Origin: an uncultured Pseudohongiella sp.
Lineage (GTDB): Bacteria > Pseudomonadota > Gammaproteobacteria > Pseudomonadales > Pseudohongiellaceae
Direction of reading: 5' to 3'
DNA length: 64,000 nt
NCBI GenBank assembly: GCA_902591495.1
Contig: CACJAW010000002.1
Coordinates: 25,120 to 89,119, forward strand
The translations under genes and the position numbers were made by a program. The notes beneath the pieces are model-generated. The model was not told the origin of the DNA and ran no database searches. It was given only the letters and a program-made list of their open reading frames with translations. This document shows positions 35,322-44,183 of the stretch, piece after piece. Numbering within the stretch: position 1 is the first letter of the stretch; each line of letters starts with the position of its first letter.

Positions 35322-36096
35322 AAAAGTTTTAGCTTATATATTTGCGGCGATGATCTGCGTCGCATATTTAAATTCTAACGGACAGCCTAATGCCGGATGG
35401 ATAGATCTGTTTAATGGTGAAGATTTATCCAACTGGAAAGTTAAATTCACTGGCCAACCACTAGGAGTAAATTATAGAAATACATTCCGTGTTGAGGATA
35501 ACCTATTGACAGTTTCATACGAAAACTGGGACGGATTCAATGGCGAATTTGGACACCTATTCTTCGAGGATAAATTCTCTCATTATGTATTAAGAGTTGA
35601 ATATCGATTTATTGGAGAGCAAGTTGAAAATGGTCCCGGATGGGCATATCGCAACAATGGAGTGATGCTCCACAGTCAAGATCCCGCAACTATGACGATA
35701 AACCAAGAATTTCCAGTGAGTATTGAATCTCAATTCTTAGGTGGCAATGGGATAGATGACAGAACTACATTAAATGTATGCACTCCGGGAACCAATATGG
35801 TTATGAATAACAAATTGATAACACAGCACTGCACTAATTCAACTTCTAAAACTTTCCATGGCGATCAGTGGGTAACCGCCGAAATTGAAGTCCAAGGGAG
35901 TGATGAATTGATGCATAGGATAAACGGAGAGTCGGTATTTATATTGAATGATATGCAACTTGATGAAGACGATGCCGATGCAAGGCGTCTCCTAGAGGCT
36001 GGTGCAAGCCTCCAATTATCGGAAGGTTACATAGCGATTCAGGCTGAGAGTCATCCCACGCAGTTTAGGAAAATTCAAATAAAACCCTTAAACTAG
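35302..36096 (+). CDS. Exported DUF1080 (3-keto-disaccharide hydrolase-like) protein
   Basis: This 264-residue protein has a hydrophobic export segment (VLAYIFAAMICVAYL) and a concanavalin-like jelly-roll domain: WIDLFNGEDLSNW, HYVLRVEYRF, GWAYRNNGVMLHSQ and the closing YIAIQAESHPTQFRKIQIK. This is the DUF1080 signature. Some family members act on 3-keto sugars; others are carbohydrate-binding or unknown. It overlaps the upstream esterase by 20 bases, showing coupled translation. The match between a DUF1080 protein and PQQ sugar oxidation nearby is suggestive only. Confidence 0.88.
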   Translation: MIIQKYKKVLAYIFAAMICVAYLNSNGQPNAGWIDLFNGEDLSNWKVKFTGQPLGVNYRNTFRVEDNLLTVSYENWDGFNGEFGHLFFEDKFSHYVLRVEYRFIGEQVENGPGWAYRNNGVMLHSQDPATMTINQEFPVSIESQFLGGNGIDDRTTLNVCTPGTNMVMNNKLITQHCTNSTSKTFHGDQWVTAEIEVQGSDELMHRINGESVFILNDMQLDEDDADARRLLEAGASLQLSEGYIAIQAESHPTQFRKIQIKPLN

Positions 36097-36114
36097 ACCT
36101 TTCATTTTAGTCCG

Positions 36115-37968
36115 TTATAAGAGGGCCTCTATACGATCCATTAACGAATCCATTCGACGTAAAATTGGATCATAAGACTCTGGTAAGGTCATATCTAACC
36201 CCGCCTCATTCAACAAGATATTATGCGGATAGTCCGAGCCTCCCGCACTTAATACACGAATGAACGCATCTCTAACATTTTCGTCACCCGCCAGAAACTG
36301 CTCGGCGAACCACGCAGCCCCGCTTATTGACGTGGCGTACTGGAAAACGTAAAAATCCCTGTAAAAATGGGGAATAAAAGCCCACTCAACTGTATACAGA
36401 TCGTCAATGGTTAATATACCAATGTCGTGGCCGTGGTAACGTTTTAAGAGCTCTCCATAAATCTCCGTTAGTCGAGGACCTGTAAGTGGTTCGCCTAGCT
36501 CCGCTGCTTGATGGATCGCTAGCTCGAACTCTGCAAACATAGTTTGACGAAAAAAGGTTCCCCGGATTTGCTCAAGGGCACCACCCAAATAAAAAAGCTG
36601 CTCCTCCCTAGTTTTGGCGTTCGCAATCATGTATTCCTGAAGGAGAATCTCATTAATTGTTGACGCCATCTCTGCGATGAAAGTTGAATAACCAGCAGTT
36701 TCAAAAGGGTTATTTGCATTTGCTAACAATGAGTGGACTGCATGACCCCACTCGTGTGCAAAAGTTGACATCGATTCGTAGTCGTCATTATGGTTCAAAA
36801 GCACGTAAGGATGGACATCATAAACAGAACCATTCATGTATGCCCCTGATCGCTTACCAGGTTGAGGATGGCTATGCATCCAATTTTGTTGTAAGCCTAA
36901 ATCAAGGAGGCTCAAGTATTCATCTCCGAAGGGGCGCAACGCCTCAAACGTAATATCTTGAGAGCGTTTAAGGTCAAAAACACCTGTGTTAACGTTCACC
37001 AAAGGCGGGTAAATATCATAGTAACGGAGATCTTCAATTCCAAGCATGGTACCTCGCAGTTGCAAATAACGATGAAACGTTGGCAAGGCTTCATTGACTT
37101 GAGCAACCAATTGAGTATAGATCTCTGGTGGTAATCCATCATCAAAAAGATTATTCGCTAGTACTCCCTCATGATTGCGAACGCGAGCAGAGAAAACATT
37201 TGACTGTACCTCACTCGCAAGAGTAGCTCCCATGCCATCCGCATACTGCTGCCAAGTCTGCCAAAAAGTATCGAAAACCAACTTGCGGTCTTCCCTGTTG
37301 GCACTCGCCCTCCAAAGACCGTAACCCGACTGATTCAACAGGACCGTTTCACCCTCGCTTAGAGTAACTTCTGGCCATGGAATATCGGCGTTAGCATAAT
37401 TCTGATAAATCTGGGAGGGAGAAGATAAGATCATCCCAGCCTGCGCCAAAATTGCTTCAGTAGCTTCATCCAAGGTATGTGGACTCTGCCTTAAAATATC
37501 GCGAACAAGAAACTCATAGTCAGCCAAATCAGATTCCTCTTCAAAGAATCGATTAACCTTATCCTCTCCAATTTTTAACAGCTCAGGGTTTATCCAAGAT
37601 AAACCCGCCGTGAGGTCAGTATACATCTGTCTAGCTAGCCCAAATCGCGCTTGCGCTTCTGGCTCTCTTTGATCGGTGTCCCTTTGCAAACTGGTGTAGA
37701 CATAGACTCGCGCGGCTTCCTTATTTAAGTCAGAGTACTCGCTCATGACCCGAAGGAAAGACTGCGCATTAACGCCCAACGAGCCCTTTAGGTTTTGAAA
37801 TTCTGTAATGCGCAATGACACTTGATCCATAGCAGATTGCCAATCGGAGACGTCTGCATAAATATCTGTTAAATCCCACTCATATCTTGCAGTATCCTGA
37901 GCGCTCAAAGAACCAGACAACTGCAAGACGCAAAATAAAGAGCAAAGAAAAGTAATTAGACGAATCAT
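36115..37968 (-). CDS. Exported M3 family oligoendopeptidase (PepF-like)
   Basis: This 617-residue zinc metallopeptidase has the active site HEWGH at 405-409 in STFAHEWGHAVHS and a third ligand Glu in TFIAEMAST. The all-helical body and the C-terminal pattern YQYATSISGAAWFAEQ-like (VFQYATSISGAA) match oligoendopeptidase F. Unlike the usual cytosolic PepF it carries a signal peptide (ITFLCSLFCVLQLSGSLSAQ), so it should cut short peptides in the periplasm. It is convergent with the DUF1080 gene and divergent from the D-amino-acid oxidase gene. Confidence 0.92.
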   Translation of the reverse strand: MIRLITFLCSLFCVLQLSGSLSAQDTARYEWDLTDIYADVSDWQSAMDQVSLRITEFQNLKGSLGVNAQSFLRVMSEYSDLNKEAARVYVYTSLQRDTDQREPEAQARFGLARQMYTDLTAGLSWINPELLKIGEDKVNRFFEEESDLADYEFLVRDILRQSPHTLDEATEAILAQAGMILSSPSQIYQNYANADIPWPEVTLSEGETVLLNQSGYGLWRASANREDRKLVFDTFWQTWQQYADGMGATLASEVQSNVFSARVRNHEGVLANNLFDDGLPPEIYTQLVAQVNEALPTFHRYLQLRGTMLGIEDLRYYDIYPPLVNVNTGVFDLKRSQDITFEALRPFGDEYLSLLDLGLQQNWMHSHPQPGKRSGAYMNGSVYDVHPYVLLNHNDDYESMSTFAHEWGHAVHSLLANANNPFETAGYSTFIAEMASTINEILLQEYMIANAKTREEQLFYLGGALEQIRGTFFRQTMFAEFELAIHQAAELGEPLTGPRLTEIYGELLKRYHGHDIGILTIDDLYTVEWAFIPHFYRDFYVFQYATSISGAAWFAEQFLAGDENVRDAFIRVLSAGGSDYPHNILLNEAGLDMTLPESYDPILRRMDSLMDRIEALL

Positions 37969-38108
37969 TTATAAGGGTACTCCAATAATTTCGGTTTTAA
38001 CCAAGTAAAGGATAACACAGTTCAACTGACTACAATTTTTATCACCACTCGACTTTGTTTAGAATAATTGCTGAGGTATTCTTGAGATACTCAATAGGGA
38101 ACCATTTT

Positions 38109-39230
38109 ATGCTGACTAGGCGCCAAGCTTTAAAATCACTCGCAACTATACCTTTAATAAATGGTTGCACCACATCTAATTTGCCAACGAACCGAAACTA
38201 TTCACCCTCTGGTATGCCACTAAGGCGGGTCAGGGTGTCAAGAAGTCGTATCATTCGCTCGATCGCTGGACTACGTCCGTTTCGTCCGTCAGGTTTTGTC
38301 GTAAACGCTGAAAGAATGAACGACAAGGTAATAATCCATAACTACGGGCATGGCGGCGGCGGAATCACCTTATCTTGGGGCACATCTCACCTTGCCATGG
38401 AGCTTGCAAATGAAACCGAATTTAAGCGTTGCGCAATTCTTGGTTGCGGCGCAGCGGGTTTGTCAGCAGCAAGGCTAATGCAAACTGCTGGATGGGACGT
38501 CACTATTTACGCAAAGGATTTACCTCCTAATACAACGTCAAATGTCGCTGGAGGCCAGTGGTCACCAACGTCTGTTTTTGAAGAACAGGTTGCAACGCCG
38601 AAATTCCTCCAGCAATTTGAAAGCGCCATGCGTCACGCTTACCGTTACTACCAGGATTTAGTTGGCAGTGAATACGGCGTTCGCTGGATAAGTAATTACA
38701 ACCTTGCTAATGACGTGGCCAATCCAAACAGTCTGTATTCAAAATACGCAAGCATGTACCCGCAGCAGCGTCTACTTGAGCCAACTGAACATCCGTTTAA
38801 TGCGGGAACCATTACGCACTTTGATACAATGCTAGTAGAACCAGCAGTCTACTTGCCTAAGCTAATGAGTGATGTCCAGATTGCGGGCGGCAAGATAAAC
38901 GTGAAAAATTTTCATGGATTAAGCGAAATACTGAGTTTAGCGGAACCAGTAATAATCAACTGCACAGGTCTTGGTTCCCGCGAGCTTTTCGGGGACAAGG
39001 ACTTAATTCCGATCAGAGGTCAGCTTACTTTTTTATTGCCCCAAGAAGAGGTCCAATACATTATTGTAGGAAATGAAGGGCTTTATATGTTCCCGCGCAG
39101 CGATGGAATCCTTTTGGGCGGAACTTTCGAACGCAATCAGTGGGATATCCAACCCGATCCTCAAATAACTGACCGCCTCATCAATGGGCACAAAGCATTT
39201 TTCAGCGCGATGCAAGACCCTTGGTCTTAG
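38109..39230 (+). CDS. Tat-exported lipoprotein, circularly permuted D-amino-acid oxidase-like FAD enzyme
   Basis: I start this at ATG 38109 (AGGGA eight bases upstream), giving 373 residues with a twin-arginine signal TRRQALKSL and a lipobox INGC (Cys20). Residues 50-91 hold the block that ends ordinary D-amino-acid oxidases: IAGLRPFRPSG, whose first Arg corresponds to the substrate-carboxylate Arg, and VIIHNYGHGGGGITLSWG. Only after this comes the FAD dinucleotide motif ILGCGAAGLSAARL (from 110), then the N-terminal family block TTSNVAGGQWSP. The protein ends (GGTFERNQWD...DPWS) where the missing C-terminal block would normally follow. Motif order is thus a circular permutation. It would oxidise D-amino acids on the outer face of the membrane, if active. 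Confidence 0.87.
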   Translation: MLTRRQALKSLATIPLINGCTTSNLPTNRNYSPSGMPLRRVRVSRSRIIRSIAGLRPFRPSGFVVNAERMNDKVIIHNYGHGGGGITLSWGTSHLAMELANETEFKRCAILGCGAAGLSAARLMQTAGWDVTIYAKDLPPNTTSNVAGGQWSPTSVFEEQVATPKFLQQFESAMRHAYRYYQDLVGSEYGVRWISNYNLANDVANPNSLYSKYASMYPQQRLLEPTEHPFNAGTITHFDTMLVEPAVYLPKLMSDVQIAGGKINVKNFHGLSEILSLAEPVIINCTGLGSRELFGDKDLIPIRGQLTFLLPQEEVQYIIVGNEGLYMFPRSDGILLGGTFERNQWDIQPDPQITDRLINGHKAFFSAMQDPWS

Positions 39231-39295
39231 AAAAAGTCCACAAAGTCACGATATTGAGCCTTAAAAATAAAAAAGCAGCCGTTGACCAAAGTTAT

Positions 39296-39356
39296 GGCGA
39301 GCAGTCTGCGATCTGACCTTCCAGATCGGGGAGGACTTTACGGCACGATACTCGCC
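39296..39356 (+). other. Candidate structured RNA leader of the second heme c/copper-monooxygenase gene
   Basis: Three nested complementary pairs are visible: outer GGCGAG (39296-39301) with CTCGCC (39351-39356), middle AGTCT with GGACT (one G-U pair), and inner CGATCTG (39309-39315) with CAGATCG (39322-39328) around a six-base loop. Internal single-stranded bases include GGGA and TTACGGCACGATA. No T-run follows. It ends 70 bases before the ATG at 39427. I do not recognise a named riboswitch class. Confidence 0.4.
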
Positions 39357-39426
39357 TTATATGTAGACAAATCAGTGAATTAGGATTACAGTTCCTTCAA
39401 ACAAAATCACAAAAACAGGAATAATT

Positions 39427-40785
39427 ATGACGGCCTTCACAAAACTATCAATTAGGCTAGTTGGAATATTGACTTTCAGCGCTGTCTCACTCGCGAATGC
39501 GGACGATTTGACGTTTTACGCTGATGCTCTGCCAGTATTCCAAAAAAATTGTGTCGCTTGCCATCAAGATAATGGCCCTGATGTGGGTGGTATTTTTGCA
39601 CCTATGGCTTTGGATGACTACGAGCAAGCAAAAATATGGGCGCCCCTCATAAAAAACGCGCTCATCACCAACTATATGCCACCCTGGGGTGCTCACGAAA
39701 GGCACCGCGGCGAATTCAAAGGCGAAAGATACATCGATAAAAAAGAGAAGGATTTACTTATAGCTTGGGTTGATGGAGGCGCTCTTGAGGGTAACCCGTC
39801 CGATGCGGCAAATAATGCCGCTACCGTTGCTAATGGAGCAGGCACCACTCTTCCCGACTCAGGCTGGTGGATAGGTGATCCAGATCTTGTTGTTCAGTTC
39901 GAAGAGGACGTTTATGTTCCAGATGAAGTGATGGACTGGCAACCCACTATCCAGATGCCGGTACCCGAGGGTGCTCATGAAAATCCTAAATGGATTTCCA
40001 TGGCAGAGCTTGATCCGGGCGGGCCTTGGGTGCATCACATTGTATCGAGTCATATGGGAGTTGGTGTACCGGGACGTGGACCCTTTACCTACCCTGAAGG
40101 TTGGGGAGTTCTGTTGCCAGAGGATCCATTTATCACGGTAAATATGCACTACCATAAAAACCCTGGAGAGAATACTGCAGTCTCTGATTTGACACGGGCC
40201 GCTTTCAAATTCTACGAAGAAGGCGACGTAATTGACCATGTTGTGGAGACTAACTTACTGCCACATCGAGGTTGGACAATTCCGGCCGGGCATCCAAACT
40301 ACGAAGTGAATAATACCTACGAAATTGAAGAAGATATTTTTCTTCTCTCCATGGGTCCTCATATGCACTACCGTGGAAAGGCTATGCGCTATGAATTAGA
40401 GTATCCAGATGGTGAACGAGAGGTATTGCTCTGGGTACCCGACTATGATTTTAACTGGCAATTCTTGTATGAGTACGAAGAGCCAAAGTTCATCCCCGAA
40501 GGCTCAAAAATGCACATGAGTTGGTGGTTTGATAACTCCGAAGCTAACAGGTTTAACCCCGACCCTTCTCAAGACGTGGTCTATGGACCAGAGACTACCG
40601 ATGAAATGGCAAACGCCCGAATATACTATGCCCCAACAACACCGAGAGGGCTGGTGGTTGGTGAGCAAATTCCCGACGACATCATTAACAGGGCACGGGA
40701 GGAAGACATGATTCGCAGAGAAAGAGCCGATCTTTTTGATCCAGCTGCGGATGATTTCTCATGGTTAACAGAAGATAGCCCCTAA
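39427..40785 (+). CDS. Exported heme c / PHM-like copper monooxygenase fusion, second copy
   Basis: This 452-residue secreted protein has a signal peptide ending near SLANAD, one heme site CVACH at 42-46 and then a PHM-like region. Candidate copper ligands are HH at 203-204 (WVHHIVSS), HYH at 241-243 and HMH at 312-314 (GPHMHYRGKAM), with a Met near the end in TTDEM. These fit the copper type II ascorbate-dependent monooxygenase pattern better than the copy at 6493. The heme module probably feeds electrons to copper. A secreted unknown follows after 35 bases. The upstream region holds a possible structured leader. Confidence 0.87.
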   Translation: MTAFTKLSIRLVGILTFSAVSLANADDLTFYADALPVFQKNCVACHQDNGPDVGGIFAPMALDDYEQAKIWAPLIKNALITNYMPPWGAHERHRGEFKGERYIDKKEKDLLIAWVDGGALEGNPSDAANNAATVANGAGTTLPDSGWWIGDPDLVVQFEEDVYVPDEVMDWQPTIQMPVPEGAHENPKWISMAELDPGGPWVHHIVSSHMGVGVPGRGPFTYPEGWGVLLPEDPFITVNMHYHKNPGENTAVSDLTRAAFKFYEEGDVIDHVVETNLLPHRGWTIPAGHPNYEVNNTYEIEEDIFLLSMGPHMHYRGKAMRYELEYPDGEREVLLWVPDYDFNWQFLYEYEEPKFIPEGSKMHMSWWFDNSEANRFNPDPSQDVVYGPETTDEMANARIYYAPTTPRGLVVGEQIPDDIINRAREEDMIRRERADLFDPAADDFSWLTEDSP

Positions 40786-40820
40786 AGAAATTGGCAAAAT
40801 CAATAGGCGAGGAGAAATCC

Positions 40821-41816
40821 ATGCAAGAGCAAACGCTGAAAGCTACACTCACAGGTATTTTTACATTAGCAGCCACAATCGGCACTAGCTTAATTTTGGG
40901 ACAAAGCCAGGATTACATTGTCCCGAGGACTGCGGATGGCCAACCTGATTTACAGGGTCTTTGGACTAATGACACGATAACCCCGATGGAGCGCCCTGCC
41001 TCTCTCCAGGGTCGAGCCTTTCTCACCGAAGATGAGATCGCGGCGATGGAACAAAACCTTGAGGAGAGACGTACGTTTGCAGACGATAATATAGAAGTTA
41101 CTGCCGGTGGAAACGTTGGAGGATATAACCAAGTCTGGTTAGACTCTGGGGATACCGTTCTTTCCACTGGTCAGACCTCTCTGATTGTTGATCCTCCTAA
41201 CGGAAGGGCTCCCCTTCGTGAGTCAGCTGCAGCGGTCCGTGATTATTACTTTGCTCATGTTGAAGATGACTATATATACAACACCGTTTGGGATCGTTGC
41301 CTAACTCGCGGAGTCCCAGGCTCCATGCTTCCGGCTGGCTATAACAACGCATATCGATTCATACAAACATCGGATACGTTTACGATAGTGCACGAGATGA
41401 TTCACGACGTAAGAGTTATCCATCTTAATAAGGACGAGCACATTGATGATAAGGTTAAGCTATACATGGGAGATTCTGTTGCCAAGTGGGAAGGAGACAC
41501 CCTAGTTGTTGAAACCATGAATTACAATGATAAGGGAATGATTGCAAGCAGCAGTGCTGGCGCCAGACTCAAAGGTGTGCCGGTAACAGAGAATTTACAC
41601 GTAGTTGAGAGATTTTCACGTGTAAGTGATGACACAATTATGTGGTCCGCAACAATCACTGATCCTGAAATTTACACACAGCCATTCACTATCTCGATGC
41701 CGCTTACTAGAGACGATGAATACGTGATGTATGAATACGCATGCCACGAAGGAAATTATGCTATTCCAAATATATTGAGTGCAGGACGTGAACGAGAACA
41801 ACAAGCGCGGCGTTAA
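40821..41816 (+). CDS. Exported protein of unknown function following the heme/copper protein
   Basis: I start this at ATG 40821, with GAGGAG six bases upstream, instead of the track TTG at 40791. The 331-residue product has a signal peptide (LTGIFTLAATIGTSLILGQ) and an opening VPRTADGQPDLQGLWTND that is common in secreted proteins of unknown function in environmental bacteria. No catalytic motif is recognised. A Trp/Asp-rich central part (SVAKWEGDTLVVETMNYND) recurs in the same group. Its position 35 bases after the heme c/copper gene suggests a shared substrate or assembly role. Confidence 0.8.
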   Translation: MQEQTLKATLTGIFTLAATIGTSLILGQSQDYIVPRTADGQPDLQGLWTNDTITPMERPASLQGRAFLTEDEIAAMEQNLEERRTFADDNIEVTAGGNVGGYNQVWLDSGDTVLSTGQTSLIVDPPNGRAPLRESAAAVRDYYFAHVEDDYIYNTVWDRCLTRGVPGSMLPAGYNNAYRFIQTSDTFTIVHEMIHDVRVIHLNKDEHIDDKVKLYMGDSVAKWEGDTLVVETMNYNDKGMIASSSAGARLKGVPVTENLHVVERFSRVSDDTIMWSATITDPEIYTQPFTISMPLTRDDEYVMYEYACHEGNYAIPNILSAGREREQQARR

Positions 41817-41933
41817 GATCGATTTTTTAGAAAATTAGCGAAATCTCTATGAGTCGCGCAGCAATCTGCTCCACAATTCACATATCCTTATCATTATTAG
41901 TTTGTGAATAGAAAATAGTCCTGAAGGCTATCG

Positions 41934-43943
41934 TTAAGTGCTAACAGGACTCCAGTCCTTGATTCGCACAGCAACTGCTTCCATGTCGTGCTTGCACACG
42001 CCGGATTTGTCTATTAATTTTGTTTCGCAGATATCACAGCGCACACATTCTTTGAAGTCAATTTTTGGCCCTCTAATTGCGCCAGTTGGACAAGAATGCT
42101 CACAAACTTTACATACATCACACTGAGGCACTCGCTTTATACGCCAGGGAGAGATTAAAGCTGTAACTCCAAGTGCTGCTCCCAATGGGCAAGCGTAGCG
42201 ACAATAAAAACGCGGTATTATTATCGAAGCAAATAAAAAGATAGCGAGGATTCCCCACAATAAGTAAGACTGGCTAAAGTAAAAAATAGTGCCGAATGGT
42301 TCGAAGTATTGAAATAAACTAAGGTTAGTGAAGGACAAAGCCATAACAATTAAAAACCCTAAAATTCCATACTTAGCATAGATTGCGATATCGTGGACCC
42401 GTTGAGGCAAATCTTTTGTAAACCTTTTTGGAGTAAAGTGCGCAATAAAATCTTGAAGCGCACCAAACGGGCAAAGCGAAGAGCAAAAGACCCTACCCCA
42501 AAACAAAGTTGTTACTACTGTAAAAATGAGTATCAATAATTGAGGCAGGTCGCTTCTAAACATTGATGGACCGATTTTTACAAAATTAGTAATGTGTGAC
42601 ACCGACACGAAACCACCATCCATCCAACCAAGATAAATCAGTGTAAAACCTAAAGTAACCCATCTTATCTTCACGCTTTTTCGCAGGAATGCCGTCATTA
42701 CGAACATCATCAGCAAGAGCAAAACCCCCACATCAACCCAGGGTGCATCATTAATAAGGCTCGCATATAGACCTTCATTTTGAAAAGCAGTTAAGTCATC
42801 ATCAATTTCAGGCAGTAATTCAGAGGGTACCGGCTGACCGAGCGCTAAAGCTAGAGGGATAGTAGGAACCGTGTAGGTTGTTTGTGCTATAGATCCGAAC
42901 TCACCTACCCGACCTCCTGTATTGTATAAAATATCAAAAGGCTTCGTAATATCAATCGCAGGATCTAAAACCATCGCTCCAGCAAAGCGAACTCTGTCCG
43001 CAATTTTTCCATAATCAGCACTGCCAACATAAACGAAGCGTCTCCTTTCTATAGGGAATACACTTTCTCCTTGCTGCACTGCCAACCGCTCCTGCCTGAA
43101 GGGTTGCGAAGAATTACCATCAATACCCACCAACAGCATATTCCCGTCGCTGACCCTCGCGCTTGCTTCCCTATCTGCTCTAGAATAGTCAACATCTCCA
43201 ACCAGAAGTTCTCCAAGGCCGTCATGTCCCATAAAAGCAAGGGCGAGCTGTAACTCAGTTCCGTCTGGCTGGATGACCGTCCAATTGACTACCAGTCCGT
43301 TCTCAATCATGTCATCCCAAGTTTGAGCTGCCAGTACTTGGAGGGCAACGGCATCAGCACTCGTCAGCGAAACAAACTCAGAATCTCCCAAATATGCTTC
43401 AGCTACTCGCCTGGCAGCATTACGTATTCCGCGGGACACTGCCCAACTCGTTATTGTAGCTCTGGATATTCCATCAACATCTCGACCGATACGGAATCCT
43501 TCCACAATGTTTTTGTTTTCAAATTGGTCGGGAAAATATTCACTATTGATAAAGTCACCACGAATACTTTTATAAGATTCAATGTAGTGAAGTATCTTTA
43601 AGCCCGTGATTGTGCCTCGTAAATCCATCCCCACCAAGATATCAACCGGAGCTGAATACCCAACCTCCTCGGGAGGCATATCAGGCGTTTCAAACAAATA
43701 TCCAATAGTCTGGGGCTCACGATTCTCTGGACTCTCTCGAAGAGCGCGGTACACAGGGGGCTCACCTTCTTTAGATGAAAATCTATCTGCATCCGGAAAA
43801 ACCTCGCGCATTAACTCCTCCGTAACGGCGATTGGCGGTTGACCGAAAATTTGAATTGGTAAAATTAAAAAGAAAAAGGGAATCACCAGCGACATTAGTC
43901 GGCGAGCGTATTTGACATGATAATTCAACAAACTAAACAGCAT
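41934..43943 (-). CDS. NosR/NirI-like FMN-binding polyferredoxin membrane protein
   Basis: This 669-residue protein has an N-terminal signal or anchor, a periplasmic FMN-binding domain, about five or six transmembrane segments, two CxxxCP motifs (CSSLCPFG, CRYACPLG) and a C-terminal pair of 4Fe-4S sites (CDVCKVCEHSCP and CVRCDIC). This is the NosR/NirI order. The flavinylation motif reads DGISRATIT, with Arg where the usual SGAT has Gly; Thr163 would carry the FMN. It probably passes electrons from the quinone pool or cytoplasm to a periplasmic acceptor. No nitrous oxide reductase or denitrification gene is in the window, so another acceptor is likely. It is divergent from the PQQ gene at 44184. 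Confidence 0.88.
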   Translation of the reverse strand: MLFSLLNYHVKYARRLMSLVIPFFFLILPIQIFGQPPIAVTEELMREVFPDADRFSSKEGEPPVYRALRESPENREPQTIGYLFETPDMPPEEVGYSAPVDILVGMDLRGTITGLKILHYIESYKSIRGDFINSEYFPDQFENKNIVEGFRIGRDVDGISRATITSWAVSRGIRNAARRVAEAYLGDSEFVSLTSADAVALQVLAAQTWDDMIENGLVVNWTVIQPDGTELQLALAFMGHDGLGELLVGDVDYSRADREASARVSDGNMLLVGIDGNSSQPFRQERLAVQQGESVFPIERRRFVYVGSADYGKIADRVRFAGAMVLDPAIDITKPFDILYNTGGRVGEFGSIAQTTYTVPTIPLALALGQPVPSELLPEIDDDLTAFQNEGLYASLINDAPWVDVGVLLLLMMFVMTAFLRKSVKIRWVTLGFTLIYLGWMDGGFVSVSHITNFVKIGPSMFRSDLPQLLILIFTVVTTLFWGRVFCSSLCPFGALQDFIAHFTPKRFTKDLPQRVHDIAIYAKYGILGFLIVMALSFTNLSLFQYFEPFGTIFYFSQSYLLWGILAIFLFASIIIPRFYCRYACPLGAALGVTALISPWRIKRVPQCDVCKVCEHSCPTGAIRGPKIDFKECVRCDICETKLIDKSGVCKHDMEAVAVRIKDWSPVST

Positions 43944-44088
43944 TTTTATTCTTCATGTTAGTCCCTAGGGCTATGCTACACAACCTTCTAGAAGAGTAAA
44001 ACTGCCCAAGTAAAATCGAATGAAACAAAATGTGTCGTACTCTTTTTAGATAAACCACTTGTGACTGTGCAACACCTGAAATAAATGC

Positions 44089-44100
44089 GATGTTAACATC
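44089..44100. promoter_or_regulatory. 12-bp perfect palindrome upstream of the PQQ dehydrogenase promoter
   Basis: GATGTTAACATC reads the same on both strands and lies 22 bases upstream of the -35 box at 44123, between divergent genes. Two shorter palindromes, CCCTAGGG and CTTCTAGAAG, occur in the same 240-base gap. About fifteen perfect 12-base palindromes are expected by chance in 64 kb, so position carries the argument. Confidence 0.3.
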
Positions 44101-44122
44101 TTCCAAACGGCATTAAAGTGTC

Positions 44123-44151
44123 TTGCACTTCAAGTTTATGACAGATATTCT
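44123..44151 (+). promoter_or_regulatory. Predicted sigma-70 promoter of the PQQ dehydrogenase at 44184
   Basis: TTGCAC (44123-44128) and TATTCT (44146-44151) are spaced by exactly 17 bases, placing the start of transcription about 25 bases before the ATG. A small repeat AAGTG-TCTTG-CACTT overlaps the -35 box and could be an operator. Confidence 0.42.
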
Positions 44152-44183
44152 CTGGGATAAATCAACGAATAAAGCAAAAACAC

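Noticed and set aside
39859-40239. 126-residue minus-strand ORF within the heme c/copper gene
   Set aside because: Shadow of a gene with clear CVACH and His motifs.
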